Shown here: piece after piece, positions 1 through 8,414 of the stretch
Position numbering within the stretch: the stretch's first letter is position 1
Layout of the letters: the number at the start of each line of letters is the position of its first letter
Origin: Nevskia sp.
GTDB lineage: Bacteria > Pseudomonadota > Gammaproteobacteria > Nevskiales > Nevskiaceae
DNA: 64,000 bases
NCBI GenBank assembly: GCA_021732745.1
Contig: JAKFUK010000001.1
Coordinates: forward strand, 74,931-138,930
Direction: 5' to 3'
Translations under genes and position numbers: made by a program
The notes under the pieces: model-generated
Database searches by the model: none
The model's input: only the letters and a program-made list of their open reading frames with translations
Told to the model about the DNA's origin: nothing

Positions 1-543
1 GGTGAGCTTGGAACGGTCCTCCCAGGGGAAATCGAACAGGGTCGCCAGCATCTGGGTGGTGAGGTTGATCGAAACCTTGTCGACCCAGTTGAACTCCCGA
101 CCGACTGGCAAACTGTCCAGAGCCTCGCCTGTACGCCGGCGGATGATCCCTTCCATGCGCGCGAGATTTTCCGGCGCAACGATGGGGCTGACCGCCTTGC
201 GATGCTCGTCGTGCTGCGGCGGGTCCATCTGGATGAACATCGGCAACTGCACTGCCGTATTGGAGTCGAGGATGGTGACGCCGCCCCTTCGCGAGTCCGA
301 AGAGTAGATACCGGGAAGGGTTTCCACCTGCATGATGTCCTTGTACTTGGTCACCGACCAGTACGGACCAAACAGGCTCTTGGCGCAGTAATGCACAGGG
401 TCCTCGCGGCGCAGTCGCTCGAAGTAGCCCCACATCGTGTTGCTGCGATACAACTCGGGATCGCTGACGTCGATGTCCTCGAGCGGGATCGCGTAGGCGG
501 GGTTCTTCTGCTCCTGCGGAACGGCTGTGTATGCGGCATTCAT
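1..543 (-). CDS. Cytochrome P450, CYP153-type alkane hydroxylase (3' end outside window)
   Basis: The reading frame starts at an ATG at 543 and runs off the left edge, so only about 181 N-terminal residues are visible. GAGGAG lies 8 nt upstream of the ATG. Residues around 92-105 read [11 protein letters not shown], followed by a [10 protein letters not shown] stretch and later FDFPWEDR. These match the B'-C region of the CYP153 family as I know it, which hydroxylates the terminal carbon of medium-chain alkanes with ferredoxin and ferredoxin reductase. The heme-binding Cys loop is outside the window and cannot be checked. The adjacent MerR-type genes are candidate regulators. Another bacterial P450 subfamily (CYP125/CYP226-like) is less likely. 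Confidence 0.8.
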   Translation of the reverse strand, partial: MNAAYTAVPQEQKNPAYAIPLEDIDVSDPELYRSNTMWGYFERLRREDPVHYCAKSLFGPYWSVTKYKDIMQVETLPGIYSSDSRRGGVTILDSNTAVQLPMFIQMDPPQHDEHRKAVSPIVAPENLARMEGIIRRRTGEALDSLPVGREFNWVDKVSINLTTQMLATLFDFPWEDRSKLT

Positions 544-613
544 CCTGTTTTCTCCTCGTGGTGGGTTCTCTGGCCTTCGGCTTCAACATCAAGCCGACCG
601 ACAACCTCTGTTA

Positions 614-629
614 TTGACACTTATATCAA
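614..629. promoter_or_regulatory. Weak dyad between merR-like gene and P450
   Basis: TTGA-N8-TCAA sits about 70 bp upstream of the P450 start and overlaps the stop codon of the regulator pseudogene. It could be an operator for the MerR-type proteins, but the arms are only 4 bp and I see no well-spaced -35/-10 pair next to it. Confidence 0.2.
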
Positions 630-1315
630 CGTCTCGAAGTACTGACAAATCCTGCGCTGGTGCATCAATCCGAAAAGCGTGTTGAGACCGGGGATCACGA
701 CATCCAGAATCCTTTCCGCTTCCTCCGGCGTCATGGCGCGAAACCGACTGCCCAGAAAATCCAGCTCATGCGCAACGGCCTCGTCGACCCATTCACTGAT
801 GTGCGTCAGAAATTCCGGCGAGACACCGACTGCGTTGCGGATCGCGACCCATTGCTTGACGAGGGCGGGATCGGGTTCGCGCCCCTTGTGCTCTGGGTAG
901 CGGTCAAGACCGCTCAGGACAGTGCGCTCCTTTTTCGTCAATTGCCCGATATCCAGTAAAACCGGCGTTGCGTCGACCAGAATCGGTGCCGCCCGGCCGG
1001 ATTGCAGACGCATCCGCAGGTGTTCCAAGCGCTCATCGTCATCGCCGGTAAATTCCAGACCTTCGTTCGCCATTACCAGCGTTCGTATGGTCTTCAGCGG
1101 AAGAAATCGTTCGCGTTGCAGCTGCTGGATCAATTCGAGCAGGCGTACGTGACGTTCCGAGTACCAACCCATGTTGCGCGAGGTCTTGACGGGCGCAGCA
1201 ACAGCCCCTTCGTTACATAAAAACGGATGGTCTCGACCGAGACGCCGCCGAGTCTTGACAACTCGCCTATCCGATAGGCGGTTCCCGGAGGGGGTTGGGC
1301 GCGTCGGCTTTTCAC
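621..1315 (-). pseudogene. MerR-family regulator, frameshifted
   Basis: The N-terminal winged-helix part (YRIGELSRLGGVSVETIRFY, then a GLL motif) reads from a GTG at 1315, with AGGA about 5 nt upstream; an earlier GTG at 1327 is also possible. After about 40 residues the frame is lost. The rest of the protein, beginning MGWYSERHVRLLELI, continues in another frame and ends at 621. Comparison with the intact paralogue at 1380-2159 shows that one base is missing near 1190-1194, where the minus strand reads GCCC. Repaired, the protein would be about 231 aa. It is either a recent pseudogene or a sequencing error in a short homopolymer. Function if intact: one-component DNA-binding regulator, ligand unknown. 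Confidence 0.75.
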
Positions 1316-1379
1316 TCGGTTCCTCACAAGTTGGACGGCTTTAGCCCTTCAGACCGTCGCCGCCCCGTTCGGGGCCCCT

Positions 1380-2159
1380 TCAGGCGGCCCTTTGTTCGTC
1401 CGGAATAGTCGATTTTCCGGGGACTTTCTTGCGCTTGAGCGCGTTCTCGAAATAGGCCTGGACGTAAGCGTTCAGGCGACGCTCGTGCAAAATCGAGAAA
1501 ATTGAATTGATCGACGGGATGACCACATCCAGCAGTTTGCGCGCCTCGGTCGTAGACATGTGATCGATACGGCGCTGAAAGATCTCCAGCTCGCACGCAA
1601 CAGCGGACTCGACCAGATCGATGATGTACCCTAGGTCGCGCGGGCTGAATCCGCGCTCCTCGGTGAGCCCGGCTTCCTTCATCTGCAACCAGACACGGGT
1701 GACCTCCACGTCGGAAAACGTGGCAACACCGGATTCCGCAAAGCCCAGTGCACGTAATTCTTTCTGCTCTCGCCGTGAGAGCCCCATTTCCTGTGCGAGC
1801 TTGCTCGGATCTTCGCTGACCACCAGATCGCGATGGTCCGTGACGAGGAGTCGGCGCAACTCGCCGAGCACTTCCGTCTGCTGTTCGGAAAATTCGAATT
1901 CTTCGGTCGCCCCCTGTATGAGGCTCTTGATCGCCTTGAGGGGTAGGAAGCGCTCGTTCTGCAGCTTGCGGATCAGCGACAGCAGTTCTAGATGGCGATC
2001 CGTGTACCAACCCATGTTCAGGGAAGTCTTGACCGGCGGAGGCAGGAGCCCCTGGTGAATGTAGAACCGGATGGTTTCCCGGCTGAATCCAGATGCCTCA
2101 ACCAAATCCTTGATGCGATAAGGCGCTTCCGCCGGTCCCTCTGCCTTCTTTCTCGACAC
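1380..2159 (-). CDS. MerR-family transcriptional regulator
   Basis: The product is about 259 aa from the GTG at 2159; a TTG at 2198 would add 13 residues and the start is uncertain. The N-terminal HTH is clear (YRIKDLVEASGFSRETIRFY at about residues 15-35, then HQGLLPPP and the NMGWYTDRH wing region typical of MerR proteins). The long C-terminal part, about 170 residues, is helical and has no metal-binding Cys cluster, so it probably senses an organic ligand or mediates dimerisation. It is a tandem paralogue of the broken regulator just downstream and lies between the P450 and the interrupted wax ester synthase. Control of one of these neighbours is plausible but not shown. Confidence 0.75.
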   Translation of the reverse strand: MSRKKAEGPAEAPYRIKDLVEASGFSRETIRFYIHQGLLPPPVKTSLNMGWYTDRHLELLSLIRKLQNERFLPLKAIKSLIQGATEEFEFSEQQTEVLGELRRLLVTDHRDLVVSEDPSKLAQEMGLSRREQKELRALGFAESGVATFSDVEVTRVWLQMKEAGLTEERGFSPRDLGYIIDLVESAVACELEIFQRRIDHMSTTEARKLLDVVIPSINSIFSILHERRLNAYVQAYFENALKRKKVPGKSTIPDEQRAA

Positions 2160-2198
2160 GTCTGTATTCCGTATTCCCAGCGAATACCATAGACCCAA

Positions 2199-2643
2199 GC
2201 AAGTTGCAGACCGTCAACGAACCAAGGGTTCGAGCCGTCAGCGAGATCCGGATCGCTGTCGCCAATGGGATGAGGTCGCAATCGGTCTCAGGGGCGGAGT
2301 TCCCAGAGAGCACACGCAAGCGGGCCAACAGATTAAACCGAAATCAGCACCAGCGTTCGATGCCGATGGCTGTCCGTTGCAGCGGCGACGTTGGATGAGC
2401 CGAAGCGAAGCGGACCGAAAAATTCAAGCATGGCTTTCGGTGCGACGGAGTGAAGCCCCTTGGTGTACCGCGCCCGGAAGCTCTGGCATCACCTCGATTT
2501 TGACCCTAAACTTAATAATCAGAGTTAATTTAAACTAGAAAAAAACGGGTTTCAACCCTGTCTCGACCTAAATAACAAATAAATGCACGAGGCTGCCCTT
2601 CGCGCCGAGGGGGAATCCTGCACGCACCCGGAGGACGCACGAT
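2199..2643. other. Intergenic region upstream of interrupted wax ester synthase
   Basis: About 445 bp without a convincing gene. The right half (2500-2580) is AT-rich relative to the rest of the window and probably held the promoters for the divergent merR and wax ester synthase genes. A GGAGGA-type ribosome binding site at about 2630-2635 precedes the orphaned ATG at 2644. I see no RNA gene or repeat here. Confidence 0.5.
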
Positions 2644-2659
2644 ATGACGACTCGCCTAG
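2644..2659 (+). pseudogene. 5' fragment of wax ester synthase/DGAT gene
   Basis: ATG at 2644 with GGAGGA upstream encodes MTTRL and then meets the IS element. Joining base 2659 to base 3826 restores the frame: MTTRLVPALDLGWLYLETKD. This matches the usual WS/DGAT N-terminus (LSPLD..FLYLET). The insertion therefore lies after codon 5 of a gene that originally ran from 2644 to 5201. Confidence 0.85.
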
Positions 2660-2673
2660 GGATTCTCTGATTA
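2656..2673. repeat. IS target duplication and left inverted repeat
   Basis: CTAG (2656-2659) is the target duplication, followed by the left terminal repeat GGATTCTCTGATTA. It matches the right end (reverse complement of 3808-3821) at 12 of 14 positions. Confidence 0.9.
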
Positions 2674-2729
2674 ACCCCACCCCGGTACGGTAAAATTCGG
2701 GTACGGGAAAACACAAGGGAATCAACGCT

Positions 2730-3686
2730 ATGAAGCAGATATCGCTGGCCTCGACGGGGTTTGAGAAGTTCAGCCGGGCGACGAAGCGGAGCGTGTTTCT
2801 GGCGGAGATGGACCGGGTGGTTCCTTGGTCGGTGCTCTGCGAGCTGATCGAGCCGGTGTACCCGCAGAACGAGGTTGGCCGTCCGCCGGTGGGTCTTGAG
2901 CGGATGCTGCGGATTCACTTCCTGCAGGCCTGGTTCAACCTGTCTGACCCGGCGGTGGAAGAAGCGCTGTACGACTCGGAAGCAATGCGGCAGTTCGTCG
3001 GCATCGATCTGGGCGTAGAGCGAGCACCGGACGAAACGACGATCTGCAAGTTCCGGCATCTGCTGACCAAGAACCAGTTGGGCAAGAAGGTCTTTGCCCG
3101 CGTGAACGAGCATCTGAAAGCCAGTGGCATGAAGCTGTCGACCGGCACCATCGTCGACGCCACGATCATCAGTGCGCCGTCGTCGACGAAGAACGGGTCC
3201 GGCAAGCGCGATCCGGAGATGCACCAGACGAAGAAGGGTAACCAGTGGTACTTCGGGATGAAGGCGCATGTCGGCGTCGACAGCCGGAACAAGCTGATTC
3301 ACTCGGTGGAAGCCACCGCGGCCAATGTTCATGACGCCCGAGTGCTGCCGAGCCTGCTGCATGGCGAGGAGCGGCGGGTCTATGGCGATCAGGCCTACCG
3401 AGGCCAGAAGGACTTGCTGGCGGTCCATGCCCCGAAGGCCAAGGACTTCACCAACCAGCGCTACCGGTACAAGGGCGTCGTCGACGAGGTCGAGCGGATG
3501 AAGAACCGGACCAAGTCGAAGATCAGGGCCAGAGTCGAGCATGTGTTCGCGGTGATGAAGCTGAAGTTCGGCTTCACCAAGCTGCGCTACCGGGGCATTG
3601 AGAAGAACGCGCACCGACTGAACATCACCGCCGCACTCACCAACCTGTTCATGGCGAGGAAACATCTGCTCGCAGTGCAGGGGTAA
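2730..3686 (+). CDS. IS5-family DDE transposase
   Basis: The 318-aa protein starts at ATG 2730 with AAGGGA about 9 nt upstream and is full length for the family. An N-terminal DUF772-like domain (about 45-120) is followed by an RNase H-like DDE domain. Candidate catalytic residues are D143 (IVDATI), D220 (YGDQAYRG) and E270 (RVEHVFAVMK). It catalyses cut-and-paste transposition of the surrounding element. There is no frameshift or stop, so the element is probably active. A small hairpin follows the stop codon. Confidence 0.95.
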   Translation: MKQISLASTGFEKFSRATKRSVFLAEMDRVVPWSVLCELIEPVYPQNEVGRPPVGLERMLRIHFLQAWFNLSDPAVEEALYDSEAMRQFVGIDLGVERAPDETTICKFRHLLTKNQLGKKVFARVNEHLKASGMKLSTGTIVDATIISAPSSTKNGSGKRDPEMHQTKKGNQWYFGMKAHVGVDSRNKLIHSVEATAANVHDARVLPSLLHGEERRVYGDQAYRGQKDLLAVHAPKAKDFTNQRYRYKGVVDEVERMKNRTKSKIRARVEHVFAVMKLKFGFTKLRYRGIEKNAHRLNITAALTNLFMARKHLLAVQG

Positions 3687-3703
3687 TCCGCCCGAAAGGC
3701 GGA
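3687..3703 (+). terminator. Hairpin after transposase
   Basis: TCCGCC-CGAAA-GGCGGA forms a perfect 6-bp stem directly after the transposase stop, followed by AAAA rather than a T-run. It could end or stabilise the transposase transcript; it is weak as an intrinsic terminator. Confidence 0.4.
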
Positions 3704-3807
3704 AAACCGGGGTTGTTCAGAGCCCCGGAGCAGCAGATAGATCAGAAAATCGCCAATTCAACGGCTTCGGCCGAGATTCACAGCCCATGACTCTATTGCG
3801 CGCGGGA

Positions 3808-3825
3808 TATTCAGAGATTCCCTAG
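3808..3825. repeat. IS right inverted repeat and target duplication
   Basis: Bases 3808-3821 are the right terminal repeat (reading inward GGAATCTCTGAATA), and CTAG at 3822-3825 duplicates 2656-2659. Confidence 0.9.
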
Positions 3826-3839
3826 TTCCCGCTCTCGAT

Positions 3840-5201
3840 TTGGGCTGGTTGTACCTTGAAACGAAAGACACGCCCAATCATGTCGGCGCGTTGATGATCT
3901 TCGAACTGCCCACGAATGCCGGGCCGACCTACATGCGCGATCTAACTGACCATCTGCGGTCAATCGACACGCTTGTCAAGCCTTGGAATCTGCATCTGCG
4001 CGAGGGTCTGATGGCCGGTCTAGTGCCGATGCTTGACACCTCCGGCAAGCCGGACATGGAGTACCACGTCCGCAGGCTGGCCTTGCCGCAACCCGGTGGC
4101 GAACGCGAACTCGGAGAACTGGTTTCTCGCCTGCATGCCAATGCGCTGGACCTGCGCCGTCCGATGTGGGAGTGCCACGTCATTGAGGGCTTGGAGGGCA
4201 ATCGTTTCGCCCTGTTCATCAAGATTCACCATGTGCTGATCGACGGCGTGGCCGGCATGCGCATGTTCCAGCGTGCAATGTCGGCGGTCCCCAGTGAAAT
4301 CCGGCCTGCACCCTGGGCCTACGTGGACCCGAGCCGCTCGAAGGGGAAGAAGAAGCAGGCGAAGCCCATCGCGACCGAAGCACCCGTCCCCTCACGCCGC
4401 GGCCTGGTGATGAAATCGGTCGCCAACCTGTACCCCATGCTGATGCCACGGGCGCGACGCGTGCCCAATCTGGTCACCGCGTTCTCGGCCCCCAGCACCG
4501 TGCTGAATGGCCGTATCACCGTGCAGCGGCGCCTGTCCACACAGCGCTACCCGCTGGCGCGGCTCAAGCGCGTGGCAGATGCAGCCAAGGTGTCGGTCAA
4601 TGACGTGGTGCTGGCGATCTGCGGCGCCGGCTTGCGTCGACTACTGTCCGAAGCCGGCGAACTGCCCGAGAAGACAAGTCTCAATACCTGCATCCCGATC
4701 AGCGTCCGCGCCGCGGACGAGATCAGCGTCGGCACGGCGATCAGCTTCGGCTTTGCCGACCTTGCGACCAACGAGACCGATCCCCTCGTGAGGCTGGAAC
4801 GGGTCCACGCCTCCACGCGTGCACTCAAGGAGCAGATCAGCGCGCTGCCGCGCACCACGGTGGGCGCGTTCTCGCTGGCCGTAATGGGCCCTTACGCCTT
4901 GCAGCAGGCCCTGGGCCTGGCGGGCCGCACCCGGCCGATGTTCAACGTCGTCGTGTCGAATGTGCCGGGCCCCACGGAGCCGCTGCACCTGTTCGGGGCC
5001 CGTATGGAAGCGATGTACCCCGCCTCGGTGCTGTACCACGGGCAGGCCTTGAACATCACCTGCGTGCGCTACTGCGATGATCTGAATTTCGGTTTCACCG
5101 CCTGGCGCGACGCCCTGCCCCACGTCCAGCGCATCTCGGTGTACTGCGCGGAAGCGTTGACCGAACTGGAAAGCGCGTTGGAACTGCCAGCCGCAGTCTG
5201 A
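3840..5201 (+). CDS. Wax ester synthase/diacylglycerol acyltransferase (5'-interrupted)
   Basis: This is the 3' 453 codons of a WS/DGAT gene whose first codons lie across the IS element at 2644-2659. The enzyme joins fatty acyl-CoA to fatty alcohols or diacylglycerol to make storage lipid. The catalytic HHxxxDG motif is intact (HHVLIDG, His 130-131 of this frame, about 140 in the restored 463-aa protein), and the C-terminal NVPGP motif (SNVPGPTEPL) is also present. The TTG at 3840 has no recognisable ribosome binding site, so the gene is probably silenced unless the IS supplies transcription and a fortuitous start is used. Apart from the insertion I see no other damage. Confidence 0.88.
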   Translation: MGWLYLETKDTPNHVGALMIFELPTNAGPTYMRDLTDHLRSIDTLVKPWNLHLREGLMAGLVPMLDTSGKPDMEYHVRRLALPQPGGERELGELVSRLHANALDLRRPMWECHVIEGLEGNRFALFIKIHHVLIDGVAGMRMFQRAMSAVPSEIRPAPWAYVDPSRSKGKKKQAKPIATEAPVPSRRGLVMKSVANLYPMLMPRARRVPNLVTAFSAPSTVLNGRITVQRRLSTQRYPLARLKRVADAAKVSVNDVVLAICGAGLRRLLSEAGELPEKTSLNTCIPISVRAADEISVGTAISFGFADLATNETDPLVRLERVHASTRALKEQISALPRTTVGAFSLAVMGPYALQQALGLAGRTRPMFNVVVSNVPGPTEPLHLFGARMEAMYPASVLYHGQALNITCVRYCDDLNFGFTAWRDALPHVQRISVYCAEALTELESALELPAAV

Positions 5202-5271
5202 CGGCGCGGGGGCGGTCCTGAACCACGCGGGCCGGGCCCCGAACCTTCATCATTGCTTTAGGAGAGTCTCT

Positions 5272-7497
5272 GTGACCCGTTTTTCACCGTGCGGCGGTCG
5301 CCGTGCAAGCTTGCGTTTCCTGCTGTTGCTCGCGGTCAGCAGCAACGCTGTGGCCGGGGGCACCGCGGTAGATGCCGCGCGGCTCGCTGCGGCCGGGGCC
5401 GAGACCTCGAACTGGATTCAGCACGGCCGCACCCAGGACGAGCAGCGCTACAGCCCGCTGACCCAGATCAGCGGCGCCAACGTCAAGGATCTTGGCCTGG
5501 CCTGGTACCTGGACCTGGGCACCAAGCGCGGGCTGGAAGGCACGCCCCTGATCGTCGACGGCGTGATGTATTTCACCGGCGAATGGGGCACGGCCTACGC
5601 GGTGGACGCGCGCAGCGGCAAGCTGCTGTGGCAGAACGATCTCAAGGTGGACCGCGACCGCGGCCAGTACGGCTGCTGCGACATCGTCAACCGCGGCATG
5701 GCGATGTGGAACGGAAAGGTCTATGTCGGCACCTTCGACGGGCGGCTGGTCGCGCTCGATGCCGCGACCGGCACCATCGTCTGGGACAAGCTCACCGTCG
5801 ACCTTGCGCGCCCCTACACCATCACCGGCGCGCCGCGCGTGGTGAAGGGCAAGGTGCTGATCGGCAACGGCGGTGCGGAACTGGGCGTGCGCGGTTATGT
5901 CAGCGCCTATGACGCCGAGACCGGCGACATGGCCTGGCGCTTCTACACCGTGCCCGGCGACCCTTCCAAGCCCTTCGAAAGCCCAATTCTGGAGAAGGCC
6001 GCAGCGACCTGGGATCCGAGCGGCAAGTACTGGGAAATCGGCGGCGGCGGCACCGTCTGGGATTCGATGGCCTACGACCCGGAGCTGGATCTGCTCTACA
6101 TCGGCGTCGGCAACGGCTCGCCCTGGAACAAGGAGATTCGCAGCCCGGCCGGCGGCGACAATCTGTTCCTGTCCTCCATCGTCGCGCTGCGTCCGGAGAC
6201 CGGCGAGTACGTCTGGCACTACCAGACCACGCCCGGCGATGGCTGGGATTACACCGCCACCCAGCATCTGGTGCTGGCCGACCTGGAAATCGCTGGCAAG
6301 CCGCGCAAGGTCATCCTGCAGGCGCCCAAGAACGGCTTTTTCTATGTGCTGGACCGCGCCAGTGGCGAATTGCTGTCCGCCGAAAACTACGTGCATGTGT
6401 CCTGGGCCAAGAGCATCGACCTCAAGACCGGCCGCCCCGTCGAGACGGACAATAGCTACAAGACCAGCCCGGTGTACCAGTTCCCCTCGCCCATGGGCGG
6501 ACACAACTGGCAGCCGATGTGTTTCCACCCCGGCACCGGCTATGTCTACATCCCGGCGCGCGAACTGGCGATGATCTACCGTCAGGACGACACCTTCGAG
6601 TTCAATCCGAAGTTCTGGAACGTGGGCATGGACGTGATGAAGGATCTCACGGTGCCGGCCTGGCTCGACCGGGAGATTGTCAAGAAGGTCGGTGCCGCCA
6701 CTGCACAAGGTTTTCTGCTCGCCTGGGATCCGGTCAAGCAGAAGGAAGTCTGGCGCCACAACAGCGAGACACCCTGGAACAGCGGTGCGCTTTGCTCCGG
6801 TGACGATCTGGTCTTCGAAGGCACAGGACGCGGCTATTTCGACGCCTACGATGCGCGCACCGGCAAGCTGCTCTGGCACTACGACGTGCAGCAAGGCGTG
6901 ATCGGATCGCCGATCACTTACACGGTGGGCGGCGAGCAGTACGTGAGCGTGCTGGTCGGCTGGGGCGGTGCATTCGGCATGTCCTTCGGCTTCTCCAGCA
7001 ACACGCGCGAAAGCCCTTCCACCCAGGGCCGCCTGATGACCTTCAAGATCGGCGGAGCTGCACAACTGCCGGCCGTGGACCGGCCGCGCCTGCTGCCCCA
7101 GCCGCCGCCGGAGACGGCAACTTCCGAGCAGATCGACGAGGGCAACAAGCTCTATCACAAGTACTGCGTGTACTGTCACGGCCCTGGCGGCATCAGTCAT
7201 CCCAACCTGGCGGACCTGCGCTACATGAGCGCGGAAACGCACCAGGTATTCGATGCCATCGTGCTGGGCGGCTCGCAGCGCGAGCGAGGCATGCCGGCGT
7301 TTTCCGACACGCTCAAGGCTGAGCAATCCGTCGCCATCCATGCCTACCTGACCCGGGTCGGGCACCGCACGCTCGAAGCCGAGCAGAGCCGGGATTCAAC
7401 CTGGACCAGTGTCAAGCACTGGCTCTATGGGGTGATGGCCACGGTGGCGGATTGGGGCGTGCGCCTGATCGCGTGGTTCAAGAACGCGGCGGATTGA
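5272..7497 (+). CDS. PQQ-dependent quinohemoprotein alcohol dehydrogenase
   Basis: The 741-aa protein starts at GTG 5272 behind AGGAG. A signal peptide (about 1-28) directs it to the periplasm. The eight-bladed propeller follows, with the adjacent-cysteine pair GCCD at residues 135-136 that contacts PQQ in this family. A C-terminal cytochrome c domain carries CVYCH at 632-636. This layout is that of type II quinohemoprotein alcohol dehydrogenases, which oxidise primary alcohols to aldehydes and pass electrons to a copper protein or cytochrome. No PQQ synthesis gene is in the window. Its place next to the monooxygenase operon suggests that it oxidises the alcohols made there. A hydrophobic C-terminal tail follows the heme domain. 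Confidence 0.92.
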   Translation: MTRFSPCGGRRASLRFLLLLAVSSNAVAGGTAVDAARLAAAGAETSNWIQHGRTQDEQRYSPLTQISGANVKDLGLAWYLDLGTKRGLEGTPLIVDGVMYFTGEWGTAYAVDARSGKLLWQNDLKVDRDRGQYGCCDIVNRGMAMWNGKVYVGTFDGRLVALDAATGTIVWDKLTVDLARPYTITGAPRVVKGKVLIGNGGAELGVRGYVSAYDAETGDMAWRFYTVPGDPSKPFESPILEKAAATWDPSGKYWEIGGGGTVWDSMAYDPELDLLYIGVGNGSPWNKEIRSPAGGDNLFLSSIVALRPETGEYVWHYQTTPGDGWDYTATQHLVLADLEIAGKPRKVILQAPKNGFFYVLDRASGELLSAENYVHVSWAKSIDLKTGRPVETDNSYKTSPVYQFPSPMGGHNWQPMCFHPGTGYVYIPARELAMIYRQDDTFEFNPKFWNVGMDVMKDLTVPAWLDREIVKKVGAATAQGFLLAWDPVKQKEVWRHNSETPWNSGALCSGDDLVFEGTGRGYFDAYDARTGKLLWHYDVQQGVIGSPITYTVGGEQYVSVLVGWGGAFGMSFGFSSNTRESPSTQGRLMTFKIGGAAQLPAVDRPRLLPQPPPETATSEQIDEGNKLYHKYCVYCHGPGGISHPNLADLRYMSAETHQVFDAIVLGGSQRERGMPAFSDTLKAEQSVAIHAYLTRVGHRTLEAEQSRDSTWTSVKHWLYGVMATVADWGVRLIAWFKNAAD

Positions 7498-7894
7498 ATC
7501 TTGCCCGCCGGCGTCAGTACAGGCACTTCGCCCAAACGGTCGCCGGCAGGAAGTACTTCAAGGAAGCGCAGGGCTTGCCCTGGCGGTCCCTCTTCTCGAC
7601 CGGCACCGCTTTCCGGCTGTCCTCGCGGATGTAGAACCTGCAGGCCCGGGCCGCCGCGCGCTGGCCTCGACCACCCGGTGCAGTTTGTGGCGCATGCTGG
7701 ACGGGATGAAGAAATACGATTGAGCAGGATGGGTGGTGAGGCTGGTCAGGCTGGACCGCCCGACCAACCGATACCTTCCTTCGCGAGGCGTTCTGGCAAC
7801 AGGACGTCCCGAGTCGGCGGTCGCTCAATGTGCGAGGTGCCAGCACGTACCGACGGACGTCAACGGCTGCCCCCAGAGGGGTCCTTCGCTACAT
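7498..7894. other. Intergenic region with possible gene remnant
   Basis: About 400 bp lie between the PQQ dehydrogenase stop and the convergent His-rich gene. On the minus strand, two overlapping frames (about 7514-7846 and 7558-7767) contain protein-like stretches such as YFFIPSSMRHKLHRV and CRFYIREDSRKAVPVEK that would join only through a frameshift. I do not recognise the family. It may be a decayed small gene or simply chance coding in GC-rich DNA. Confidence 0.3.
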
Positions 7895-8395
7895 TTATTT
7901 TTTCGCGGTGACAACGTCCTCGACGAGAACCTTCACTGTCTGCATGCTCGACTCGATGGTCCGGTGCATGCCATCCGACCAATACACCCGCAGGCTGCGC
8001 TCGCCGGCCTCGACCGGCAGATCGAACACGAAGACATAACGATTGCCGCCTAGCCGGATGAGCTGGTTTTCGCCGGGCATCAGAGAAATGCCATCGGTTT
8101 CGATATGCAGATGGGTGCCCACCACCGGCGCGCTCATCGTCAGCTTTGCCATTTCGCCGGGCGTCTCGAACACCACCGCAAGCTGCGTCCCCACCTTGGC
8201 GCCGGACTCGGGAAACAGGATGCGAAGCGGCGGCGCCTCGGTAGCAGACTTCTCTGCCGCTCCGTCGATCTTGGCTTTCGCGTGTCCATGATGATGCGCG
8301 TGATGGTCGTGCGCGTCCTTGCTTTCGGCACGGGCACCGACCGACAGGCTGCTGCCGAGGAATACGAGCAGAAAAAAAATGCGGCTTCGCTTCAT
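7895..8395 (-). CDS. His-rich secreted protein of the copper monooxygenase operon
   Basis: The 166-aa protein starts at ATG 8395. The open frame continues upstream to 8656, but that extension overlaps the copD-like gene and lacks protein character. A signal peptide (MKRSRIFFLLVFLGSSLSVGARA) leads to a His-rich patch (DAHDHHAHHHGHAK, about 27-40) and then a roughly 110-residue beta-rich domain with an HLHIETDG motif. The His cluster suggests periplasmic copper or other metal binding. It is the last gene of the operon, 19 bp after the copD-like gene. I do not recognise a named family; a role as a copper carrier for the monooxygenase is inferred from context. Confidence 0.7.
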   Translation of the reverse strand: MKRSRIFFLLVFLGSSLSVGARAESKDAHDHHAHHHGHAKAKIDGAAEKSATEAPPLRILFPESGAKVGTQLAVVFETPGEMAKLTMSAPVVGTHLHIETDGISLMPGENQLIRLGGNRYVFVFDLPVEAGERSLRVYWSDGMHRTIESSMQTVKVLVEDVVTAKK

Positions 8396-8414
8396 GGGTG
8401 GATTCCAGGAGAGT

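Larger units (their letters stand above)
2660..3821 (+). mobile_element. IS5-family insertion sequence, 1162 bp
   Basis: A complete single-ORF insertion sequence bounded by near-identical 14-bp terminal inverted repeats and flanked by the 4-bp direct repeat CTAG. A YTAR-like 4-bp target is typical of the IS5 group. It interrupts the wax ester synthase gene after codon 5 in the same orientation. The intact transposase, intact ends and perfect target duplication point to a recent insertion. No second copy is present, so there is no composite transposon in this window. Confidence 0.92.

Noticed and set aside
2568..3665. 365-codon frame antisense to the transposase
   Set aside because: It is fully inside the IS element, and the plus frame is a complete DDE transposase.
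2660..3821. Composite transposon
   Set aside because: Only one IS copy with its own 4-bp duplication is present, so it is a simple insertion.
5284..7365. 693-codon open frame antisense to the PQQ dehydrogenase
   Set aside because: It is the codon-bias shadow of a GC-rich gene; it lacks family signatures, and the plus strand has signal peptide, CC pair and heme motif.
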